NCBI GenBank assembly: GCA_024233285.1
Contig: JACKPU010000004.1
Location: 124,001-188,000 of the forward strand
Origin: Opitutaceae bacterium
GTDB lineage: Bacteria; Verrucomicrobiota; Verrucomicrobiia; Opitutales; Opitutaceae
Length of the DNA: 64,000 bases
Direction of reading: 5' to 3'
The notes under the pieces were generated by a model that saw only the letters and a list, made by a program, of their open reading frames with translations, was not told the DNA's origin and made no database searches. Below, in pieces: positions 17,449 to 23,736 of this stretch. Position 1 is the stretch's first letter. Each line of letters starts with the position of its first letter. Made by a program: the position numbers and the translations under genes.

Positions 17449-17539
17449 TGGTGTCTAAATATTCAAACGAACTGATTTGGAGAAAGCCGTCACTATGTAA
17501 GGGATGAGCGGAAGTGCTTGCTTCCCCATGTTACCAAAA
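17449..17539. mobile_element. Left-end relic of the island insertion-sequence family
   Basis: The segment starts with TGGTGTCTAAATATTCAAAC and continues with CTGATTTGGAG, closely matching the left end of the better preserved copy beginning at 17747 (TGGTGTCTAAAAATTCGAAA, CTGATTTTGGAG). After about 80 bases the match runs into the 3' end of the radC fragment. No coding remnant or right end is visible, so this is a solo end or heavily deleted copy. Confidence 0.5.
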
Positions 17540-17746
17540 CTACAGCACACCTGCATCGCGAAGGGAATACCAACCTTTGCCGTTGGGGTCATCAGTCGGG
17601 TTGCCGACGATCACGTGGTCGAGTAGTTGGATGCTGATGATCTTGGCCGCTTCCAGCAGCTGACGCGTCATCTGAATGTCAACCGCGCTTGGTGTGGGAT
17701 CTCCACTGGGATGATTATGTGAGACGATAGTGGCTGCTGCCGTGCG
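17540..17746 (-). pseudogene. radC: radC 3' fragment (JAB/MPN domain), truncated by an IS
   Basis: Reading leftwards, about 68 codons encode the C-terminal half of a RadC-type JAB domain: TIVSHNHPSGDPTPSAVD, then QLLEAAKIISIQLLDHVIVG and KGWYSLRDAGVL before a TAG stop. The JAMM metal motif HNHPSGD plus the later Asp is intact, but the N-terminal part, including the Glu that completes the active site, is missing. The break coincides with the terminal repeat of the element at 17747, and no radC sequence resumes beyond its other end. RadC-like genes are frequent in integrative elements, which supports a mobile origin for this region. Confidence 0.85.
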
Positions 17747-18006
17747 TGGTGTCTAAAAATTCGAAAGGACTGATTTTGGAGTATACTTGCCGAGGATAGG
17801 GGAGGGATGACGGGCCGATGCTTTCTCGGCTACCACCTACATTATCATCGAGAAAGGAATCACCAGGGTCTAAATGGTCATTTGATTGAATTGGGCGAAG
17901 AAATCGGCCGCATAGATGGAGATATCCGGCACCGGGAACGTCTAGGTGGTATGTTCCACTACTTCTACCGCGATGCAGCCTAACCACAGATGAATTCTAG
18001 ACACCA
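17747..18006. mobile_element. Internally deleted copy of an integrase-type insertion sequence
   Basis: A 260-base element. The left end reads TGGTGTCTAAAAATTC and the right end, read on the other strand, TGGTGTCTAGAATTC, giving near-perfect terminal inverted repeats. The interior keeps only the last ~60 codons of a transposase: HYHRERNHQGLNG, then RERLGGMFHYFYRDAA and a stop, matching the C-terminus of the larger copy at 20993-22160 (HYHQERNHQGLDG, RERLGGMLNYYYRDAA). The catalytic domain is deleted, so it is a non-autonomous, MITE-like relic. It disrupts the radC fragment. Confidence 0.75.
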
Positions 18007-18191
18007 CGGGAGGGTTAAAGTCAGCGCATGGTTCGGTTTAGGTTTTTACCACGAACAGAAACGCAAGGGTACGGTGTCCCTGGGAAAGGAGAAGATTAGC
18101 CTCAAAAGAAGGACTGTGGAGCTTCGAAAGGCCGCCCACGATTCGGATATAATAGTCAGGCTTAATCTGCCAAGGTGAAGATCATCCTCGG

Positions 18192-18779
18192 CTAGATCAC
18201 CGTCACTGGCTGCGCAGCCGCAGGAGTTTTTTTGGCTGGTCGCAAGATTGCATCGCTCTCCGCACGCATTTTCGCCCACAGCTCCAGCGAACCGTCAGTG
18301 TCATGAGACACCGCCGAATTTAGTTCGGAATAGCACTCGTCTACCAGGTCGCCCATGTTGCGGACCAACTGCTTCGACGCGCCATGTGAAAAAGCGATCA
18401 TGAATGGCGCTGGCAGCAGTGCCGCGGCCAGCAGCAGATTCATTGCCCAGCCAGACAACTGCATTGCGGGATTGAATCCGGACACCAAAAGCACCGCGAC
18501 CGAATACCCCGCTATCACGAATGCCACTCGACGAAATATCACGGATAGATCTTCAAAGCTGCATTCGGCCAAATGGAGTCCGTACCCAATATCATCCACG
18601 TTGTGCCGCAACATGTTCCGGGCCTTGGGCGACAACGAATCGCGCTTCTTCACCATCTGCTCATACTGCTTTTTGTATTCTCTCAACACTCGCCCCTGCA
18701 ACTCCTCAAACAACGAGAATACGAGATGCACTCCGACTGATAGTTCAAATAAGCTGTTGAAGGAAGAGACTGTGTGCAT
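18192..18779 (-). CDS. Two-transmembrane protein of unknown function (possible effector)
   Basis: 195 residues: an N-terminal helical part (SLFEELQGRVLREYKKQYEQ, KKRDSLSPKARNMLRHNVDD), two adjacent hydrophobic helices at about residues 85-105 (RVAFVIAGYSVAVLLVSGF) and 112-130 (WAMNLLLAAALLPAPFMIAF), and a soluble C-terminal helix ending in a proline/alanine tail. The fold pattern, cytosolic helices around a TM hairpin, resembles small membrane effectors of defence systems, but I recognise no family. It is the last gene of a minus-strand trio headed by a lamin-tail protein opposite a CapW/BrxR-like regulator. The 185 bases downstream to the IS copy contain no gene I can support. Confidence 0.6.
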   Translation of the reverse strand: MHTVSSFNSLFELSVGVHLVFSLFEELQGRVLREYKKQYEQMVKKRDSLSPKARNMLRHNVDDIGYGLHLAECSFEDLSVIFRRVAFVIAGYSVAVLLVSGFNPAMQLSGWAMNLLLAAALLPAPFMIAFSHGASKQLVRNMGDLVDECYSELNSAVSHDTDGSLELWAKMRAESDAILRPAKKTPAAAQPVTVI

Positions 18780-18801
18780 GCAGCTAATGTCGCGGTGAAA
18801 T

Positions 18802-19170
18802 TCAGCAGAACCGGATGCTTCGTGGGGTCAGGGCATCCACTGAGAGATGGGAGCAATAGGCCATGGCTCCCACCGCTAATAGGTCACGGGCAGCCACTGG
18901 AAGACTATGCGTGTGTTTTCCGCAGCACGCGTAGAGCACAAGCCCTCCGAAAACGACGCTATGGCAGAACTGCCGGTGGTTAGGGTTCCGGAGTGACGGC
19001 TCAAGGAGGTCCGGTACCAGCGCCATGCCACCTCCCACGAGCGCATAGGTGGCGCACTCTCCGAAATCAAATTCCCGTGCCGGATACAATTCCTTCTGGA
19101 TAAGTTGCTTCGTCAGGCTGAGCGCAATGCCGGTCGCTGCACCCACTAGAAAGTGTCCACGTGCATTCAT
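18802..19170 (-). CDS. DUF457/YdjM-like membrane metal-dependent hydrolase family protein
   Basis: 122 residues from the ATG giving MNARGHFLVGAATGIALSL. The family signature is present: an N-terminal GHxxxG helix, ALVPDLLEPSLRNPNHRQFCHS (metal-binding Asp and His residues; shown over two short pieces PDLLEP and HRQFCHS) and a C-terminal HLSVDALTPRSI. Predicted two to four membrane helices. YdjM is a LexA-regulated inner-membrane protein in E. coli; the family is also common in prophages and islands. Eight bases separate it from the upstream lamin-tail gene, so the two are probably co-transcribed. Confidence 0.75.
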   Translation of the reverse strand: MNARGHFLVGAATGIALSLTKQLIQKELYPAREFDFGECATYALVGGGMALVPDLLEPSLRNPNHRQFCHSVVFGGLVLYACCGKHTHSLPVAARDLLAVGAMAYCSHLSVDALTPRSIRFC

Positions 19171-19177
19171 GGCGGTA

Positions 19178-19672
19178 TCAGGGAACCAAACGATCACCCA
19201 TTCGGCGGAGCGCAATCCCTTCCGGGGGGTAGGGCGAATACCACGCCCCATCGATCCGGATCGACCAGCGGTCGTTACGATCCTTGGCCCAGATGCTCGG
19301 TTCGTCGCCCTGGGCATTGTTGAGGACGAAATTGTAGCTTTCGGCGAAGGCGTGATAGTGGGCTCCCACGGAGTCCTGGTAGCTCATCGCGGCCCGGTCG
19401 CTCTCGCGGCCCGTGTGAACACGGAGTACTTGCCCCGGCTGGAGCACCTGCCGCGCAGAACCCTGCCAATAGACAGTCGACTCCTGCTTCAGCTGGCCTT
19501 GGGCATCATATTCCCGGTGCGTGAGCCCGGAGCCGCCGAGTGAAATGGCGGTGGTGGCAGTGTTGGTGATGTCGACCCATTCACCCAACAATTGCGCGGG
19601 GAGGGAACGGCCGTTGGCACGATCGCGGCCAGCCGGGTTCGGCTTGGCGCGGGTGACAGTTAGATTTGGCAT
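19178..19672 (-). CDS. Lamin-tail domain (LTD) protein
   Basis: 164 residues. The beta-rich core begins GEWVDITNTATTAISLGG and continues with SGLTHREYDAQGQLKQES and VLQPGQVLRVHTGRE, which is the immunoglobulin-like lamin-tail pattern (xWVxIxN....vdLsG..L). There is no signal peptide; the first 25 residues are basic (MPNLTVTRAKPNPAGRDRAN). Bacterial LTDs are often membrane- or nuclease-associated, and stand-alone copies are poorly understood. It is the first gene of the minus-strand trio and diverges from the WYL regulator across 216 bases, so the two probably share a control region. Confidence 0.7.
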   Translation of the reverse strand: MPNLTVTRAKPNPAGRDRANGRSLPAQLLGEWVDITNTATTAISLGGSGLTHREYDAQGQLKQESTVYWQGSARQVLQPGQVLRVHTGRESDRAAMSYQDSVGAHYHAFAESYNFVLNNAQGDEPSIWAKDRNDRWSIRIDGAWYSPYPPEGIALRRMGDRLVP

Positions 19673-19818
19673 GATGTTGCATTCGCCAAGTGCCTGGCGG
19701 GTTGGTTACGGTGTTGCGCCTTTTAGGGCAGTGACCGCGCTTGGCGAATCCCGGCGACTGAGAACCGACGAGCGGGTGTATTGTCTGAAGGTCGAAAGAA
19801 CGATGCGCCTGGTTCAAG

Positions 19819-19875
19819 TTGACAGGGCTGGCGCTTTCTTTGGTGATAGGATTTCAGAATTACTAGTCAATAGTA
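19819..19875 (+). promoter_or_regulatory. Candidate promoter and operator of the WYL regulator
   Basis: Within the 216-base divergent gap there is a consensus -35 hexamer TTGACA at 19819-19824 with only a weak -10 candidate downstream. Closer to the start codon lies TACTAGTCAATAGTA (19861-19875), an inverted repeat with five-base arms. BrxR/CapW regulators are known to bind inverted repeats in their own control region, so this is the natural operator candidate. The short arms make it tentative. Confidence 0.35.
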
Positions 19876-19888
19876 TTTAACTACTCGT

Positions 19889-20701
19889 ATGGGAAACACT
19901 ACTAATCCAACACGTTGGGACGCTCGACGCCGACTGGAGTTCATCGAACTGGCTGCTTTTTGGCGGGGTTGGATCCAGCGCTCGGACCTGGCCAATGAGT
20001 TCGGCCAGTCGTTGCCGCAGGCATCATCGGATCTGCAAGCCTACATGGAAATCAATCCGGACGGACTGCACTATGACCTCAATGCCAAACGCTATTTCGG
20101 CGCGGCTGACATGGAGCTCAAACTGGCCCGAATAGACCTCGCCGATGCGGTAGCCAAATTCCTCGGCAGCGAGGGAAAAAGCCTGATCACTGGGGATAAG
20201 ATCGCATCAATTGACCTGCCGTTTCGGGCGATTCCCCCAGCGGTGGCGCGTGATGTATTCAGGGCTATCGCGCAGTCGCGCGCCCTCGAAATCAATTACC
20301 TGTCGATCAATGGCAATACGGAAGGCTGGCGTTGGATTACGCCGCGTGCCTTCGCTCACGATGGATACCGCTGGCATGTCCGTGCCTACTGCCATCGCGA
20401 CGAGGCCTATAAAGATTTCGTCATAGGTCGCATGAGCAAGACCCGCCCGCCGGTAGAGCAAGAGAAGCCGCGATTCGATGATCACGATTGGAATACTTGG
20501 GAAACAATCCGGTTAAAACCGCATTCGAAATTAACCGACATTCAACGCCGGGCCATCGAACAGGATTTTGAAATGAGGCGCGGAGCAGTCACTCTCAAGG
20601 TTCGGAAATCGATGAAGAATTACACGCTTTCCTACCTTAGGCTAATAAAGCCCATTGGATTTCCCGAGCTGCTGGAATTAGGTGATAACGAGCCGTCCTA
20701 A
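19889..20701 (+). CDS. WYL-domain transcriptional regulator, CapW/BrxR-like
   Basis: 270 residues with three regions: an N-terminal winged helix (RRLEFIELAAFWRGWIQRSD, NEFGQSLPQASSDLQAYMEI), a central WYL domain (ALEINYLSINGNTEGWRWIT, followed by PRAFAHDGYRWHVRAYCHRD) and a C-terminal WCX-like dimerisation segment (RRAIEQDFEMRRGAVTLKVR). The opening segment and the Q-A-S-x-D-L recognition helix are those of the BrxR/CapW repressors that control BREX and CBASS defence operons. No BREX or CBASS genes are next to it; instead it faces the lamin-tail/DUF457/two-TM trio. It probably represses that trio and itself. Confidence 0.85.
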   Translation: MGNTTNPTRWDARRRLEFIELAAFWRGWIQRSDLANEFGQSLPQASSDLQAYMEINPDGLHYDLNAKRYFGAADMELKLARIDLADAVAKFLGSEGKSLITGDKIASIDLPFRAIPPAVARDVFRAIAQSRALEINYLSINGNTEGWRWITPRAFAHDGYRWHVRAYCHRDEAYKDFVIGRMSKTRPPVEQEKPRFDDHDWNTWETIRLKPHSKLTDIQRRAIEQDFEMRRGAVTLKVRKSMKNYTLSYLRLIKPIGFPELLELGDNEPS

Positions 20702-20807
20702 ATATTTCAGGCGCCATATTCGCCGTGAATGGTGACGCGCTGGCCTAAGGCAATCCTCTGCAAGGTTCCCACAGCTGTGTTTTCCGAGCCAGTGCACAGT
20801 GCTGGTC

Positions 20808-20899
20808 AATCGGTGGAAGCTTAGCGGAGCTGGACTAACTCAATCCCTGTCCTTCCACCGATTATGACTATGCATGAAAGAAATAAACTCCTTTCATGC
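20808..20899. repeat. Two adjacent perfect hairpins downstream of the WYL gene
   Basis: AATCGGTGGAAG (20808-20819) is perfectly complemented by CTTCCACCGATT (20852-20863), with a 32-base loop. Immediately after, GCATGAAAG (20872-20880) pairs with CTTTCATGC (20891-20899) over a 10-base loop. The second could terminate the WYL transcript but lacks a T-tract; the first is too long-looped for a classic terminator. No gene is supported between 20702 and the insertion sequence at 20993. Confidence 0.5.
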
Positions 20900-20992
20900 G
20901 GATTGCTCATCGGAGCGCTTTTCGGTTTCGCCTACAGCTGCAGAGAAACTGCTTTCGCTGGACGATCGCGTGATTGAGCGGGTGGAAGGCCG

Positions 20993-22160
20993 TGGTGTGT
21001 CAAAACTCGAACGAGTAAAACCAGCTCAAGAAGCCTTGCCGGAGCGGGGATAGGGGAGGGGGTGTGATGACGAGGATCCCTCGCGTGCCTAGGCATCTGC
21101 TTCTTGGCCTACTTGCCGGTTGGCTCAATCGGCATCAGCAAGCTGTCATCGACTATCTTAAGACAGAGAACGAGGTCCTGAAACGGCAGCTAAATGGACG
21201 CAGGCTAAGATTGACAGATTGTGACCGATGCCGTTTGGCGATCAAAGGGAAGGGACTGGGAAGGAAGACATTGGCGGCCGTTGCTGGAATTGTTACCCTG
21301 GATACAATCATGGCATGGCACCAGCGGCTGGTTGCGATGAAGTGGGAGTTTTCACGTCGAAGGCAAGGACGGCCTAATATTTCCCATGCAGTTAGAAATT
21401 TGATTCTGGAGATGACCCGAAGCTCACCGCGATGGGGCTATACGAGTATTCAGGATCGGTTGGGAATCCTCGGGTATCGGGTAGGTCGCGCCACGGTTCA
21501 AAGAAAACGGCCTAGAACTGGCATCTAAACGCGGTCGAAGGGTATCCTGGAATGCATTTCTGAAGTCGCAGTGGTTAGGAATGGCGGCAATCGATTTTAC
21601 GGCTTTTGAGGTTTGGACATTCGGTGGCTTGGTGACTCATTACGTGACGTTCGTGTTGGAACTGGCGACTCGTCGCGTGACCTGCGCGGGTAACACGCCG
21701 CATCCCGGTGGAGTTTGGATGGAGCAATTAGCAAGGAACCTTACGGATGTCATGTCCGGATTCATGAATGGCAAAAGGATCCTGATCATGGACCGCGTAC
21801 ACTGTTTCATGCGGGATTTCGACGTGTGCTAGAGCAGGTAGGCATACAGCCGGTGCGAACGCCGCCGAGCACACCGAACCGCAATGCTTACCTCGAGCGA
21901 TTCAATGGATCATTCAAACGAGAGGCCGCGAACCGCGTGATTTTCTTCGGTGAGATACATCTGCGACGTGTCGTGAACGAGTACTTGGCGCATTACCATC
22001 AGGAGAGAAACCACCAAGGCCTGGACGGATAGTTAATCGAACCGGAGGAGGAGGTTGGGTTAGCCGAAGGTCGTATCTATTGCCGTGAACGCCTAGGTGG
22101 CATGCTCAACTACTACTATCGCGACGCTGCCTAGCACCCCGTTCGAGTTTTGAGGCACCA
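20993..22160. mobile_element. Near-complete insertion sequence with degraded integrase-type transposase
   Basis: The 1.17-kb element starts TGGTGTGTCAAAACTCGAAC and its right end, read on the opposite strand, begins TGGTGCCTCAAAACTCGAAC: 20-base terminal inverted repeats with two differences. The left end is followed by the same GGATAGGGGAGGG-type leader as the copy at 17747. It contains one transposase gene broken by several stops and frameshifts. The family is related to the rve-type (IS3/IS481-like) elements. Confidence 0.75.
21064..22132 (+). pseudogene. Transposase (rve integrase type), broken by frameshifts and stops
   Basis: The protein is split over three frames. Part one has a helical N-terminus and RWGYTSIQDRLGILGYRVGR, part two starts the catalytic domain (AAIDFTAFEVWTFGGLVTHY, with the first Asp, and GKRILIMDRV with the second), and part three has RTPPSTPNRNAYLERFNGSF, where the catalytic Glu is in YLERF, ending HYHQERNHQGLDG and RERLGGMLNYYYRDAA. 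All three catalytic acids can still be seen, so decay is recent enough to read but the element cannot make an intact enzyme. Confidence 0.8.
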
Positions 22161-22242
22161 CGAGCACCGAGAACGTCTCGGGGGCAATGTTTCATTACTG
22201 CTATCGAGATGCAATGTGATGGCAGATTGATTTTAAACATCA
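22161..22242. mobile_element. Right-end relic of the same IS family, abutting the dehydrogenase gene
   Basis: Directly after the larger copy a second right end is readable: CACCGAGAACGTCTCGGGGG encodes HRERLGG and, after a one-base shift, MFHYCYRDAM and a stop, paralleling RERLGGMFHYFYRDAA of the other copies. The segment ends TTTTAAACATCA, whose reverse complement TGATGTTTAAAA resembles the family terminal repeat TGGTGTCTAAAA. The stop codon of the neighbouring dehydrogenase lies inside this end, so the insertion supplies the end of that gene. Confidence 0.6.
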
Positions 22243-23186
22243 CGAGTCGCTTTGTTGACGACGTTCCGGGTTTGGCCGGATAGAAAGGCTTGGAGGTTAT
22301 CGAAAGTGCTTTCCATCAGTCTCGCTCTCGCCGCATGGCTTGCCCAGGCATTGTGCGGGGTGATGATGCAATGGGGGGCTTTGAACAGGGGATTGTCCGG
22401 TGGGGGCGGTTCCTGGGACAATACGTCAAGGGCTGCGCCGGCCAAGCGGCTTTCGGCCAGGGCGGTTGCGAGATCATGGTCGCATACCAATTGACCTCGA
22501 CTGGTGTTGATCAGCAGGGCGGTGGGTTTCATGAGTGCCAGCGTCCCGGCGTTGATCAGGTTGTTGGTCTCGGGCGTCAGGGGACAGTGCAAACTGAGCA
22601 CATCACTTTCGCGTAACACCTGGTTCAATCCATCGCGGCCCGCCTGGCGGGTGGCCGTGATTACCTTCATGCCGAACGCTTCCGCCAAGTGGGCCACGGC
22701 ACTGCCGATGCGACCGGCACCGATCAGCCCTAGAGTGAGGCCGGCCAATTCAGTCAGGGGACGTTCCCAGTAGCAGAAGTCCGGGCAACGCGACCATTCG
22801 CCGGTTTTGGCGCTCCGGGAATGATGGCCGACGTGGTTGGCCAGTTCGAGGATCAGGGCGAAGGTATGCTGGGCCACGGATTGGGTGCCATAGGACGGGG
22901 TGTTGGTTACGGGGATGCCGAGGGCACCGGCTGCAGCGGTGTCCACGATGTTGTAGCCGGTGGCGAGGACCCCGATGTAACGGAGTGTCGGCAACTGGTT
23001 GATCACCTCTGCGGTTAGCGGAGTTTTGTTGGTCAACGCGATATCCGCATCGTGTAGCCGATCAACAATGGCTTCAGGGGGAGTGCGGTCGAAGATTTCC
23101 AGGTTTCCAAGAGCCTCGAATTTCGACCAGTTGAGATCGCCGGGATTCAAGGTGAAACCGTCCAATACTACAATTTTGAGTCGCAT
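22233..23186 (-). CDS. D-2-hydroxyacid dehydrogenase (glycerate dehydrogenase-like)
   Basis: 317 residues with all family landmarks: dinucleotide-binding GAGRIG at 156-161, catalytic R230 (NTSRGQ), E259 (SQEPPP) and H278 (TPHNAW). The N-terminal part (RYIGVLATGYNIVDTAAAGA) resembles hydroxypyruvate/glyoxylate reductases. It is the last gene of the long minus-strand run from the TonB receptor and would interconvert a 2-keto and 2-hydroxy acid with NAD(P)H. Its final codons and TAA stop fall in the terminal repeat of an IS relic, so the C-terminus may be slightly altered from the ancestral form. Confidence 0.92.
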   Translation of the reverse strand: MRLKIVVLDGFTLNPGDLNWSKFEALGNLEIFDRTPPEAIVDRLHDADIALTNKTPLTAEVINQLPTLRYIGVLATGYNIVDTAAAGALGIPVTNTPSYGTQSVAQHTFALILELANHVGHHSRSAKTGEWSRCPDFCYWERPLTELAGLTLGLIGAGRIGSAVAHLAEAFGMKVITATRQAGRDGLNQVLRESDVLSLHCPLTPETNNLINAGTLALMKPTALLINTSRGQLVCDHDLATALAESRLAGAALDVLSQEPPPPDNPLFKAPHCIITPHNAWASHAARARLMESTFDNLQAFLSGQTRNVVNKATRDV

Positions 23187-23274
23187 GCTGAAAGGATGCC
23201 GGGGAGGGCCGGGTTATGAGGGATGTCGAAATTGAAAACGCGGCGGGACCGGAAGACCGGTCGGAAACAACCGA

Positions 23275-23448
23275 TCAGTTTCTATCATGATCGTGGAGGC
23301 TGCCGTGGTGGGGCATGTTTTTGAGGGAATCGATCATTGCCCGGATGTCGCGGCCGGCCTTGATCCCGATGGAAAGGACCAGGCCGCCATACCAGGCGAT
23401 GGAACCGAGCACGAGGGCGCACCAGAAGAGAATGAGGACTGATTGCAT
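23275..23448 (-). CDS. Small single-pass membrane protein next to a symporter remnant
   Basis: 57 codons starting MQSVLILFWCALVLGSIAWY, one transmembrane helix, then a basic and polar tail (GIKAGRDIRAMIDSLKN and a His/Asp-rich end, HHGSLHDHD). It follows the symporter-like gene with a three-base gap. Similar short membrane proteins often accompany sodium symporters as possible auxiliary subunits; I base this on gene order and hydropathy, not on a recognised family. With the symporter truncated, its partner may be gone. Confidence 0.6.
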   Translation of the reverse strand: MQSVLILFWCALVLGSIAWYGGLVLSIGIKAGRDIRAMIDSLKNMPHHGSLHDHDRN

Positions 23449-23451
23449 GTC

Positions 23452-23724
23452 TTAATGGAGTGAACGGCGGGGAGGGCGCAGGAGCGAGCCGCCGACCATG
23501 CCGAGGGCGGCGAGGCCAAAAGCGGCGGCGCCCGCGACTTCCGGACGGATGGCATATTGTTTGCCGAGCAACAAAAAGGTGACCGGGCCGATCGCGCCCA
23601 TGATGAGTGCGGCGTAGGCGCCTCCGGCATTGGCGCGGGGCCAGTAGAGCCCGGCGACCAGCAGGGTGAAGATGCTGGCGAGATAGACAATGATGATCAG
23701 CCAATCAAGAGGGGCGAGTGACAT
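23452..23724 (-). pseudogene. Sodium:solute symporter remnant with a large internal deletion
   Basis: A 90-codon open frame. The first 18 residues (MSLAPLDWLIIIVYLASI) are a normal symporter TM1 start, but they run straight into FTLLVAGLYWPRANAGGAYA, which is the family's sequence between the last core helices, followed by two more C-terminal helices. About 400 residues of the transport core are absent although the frame is preserved. It sits between the GH20 gene and its small membrane partner, where an importer is expected. I call it an in-frame deletion remnant; a functional miniprotein cannot be excluded. Confidence 0.7.
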
Positions 23725-23736
23725 GGATGGGATGGT

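Noticed and set aside
17990..18178. 62-codon plus-strand frame starting in the IS right end
   Set aside because: It begins within the terminal repeat, has no ribosome-binding site and its basic, repetitive composition resembles no family.
20864..20977. 37-codon frame with a hydrophobic N-terminus (LLSCGLLIGALFGFAYS)
   Set aside because: It overlaps the second hairpin, has no ribosome-binding site and ends before the IS; too weak to call a gene.
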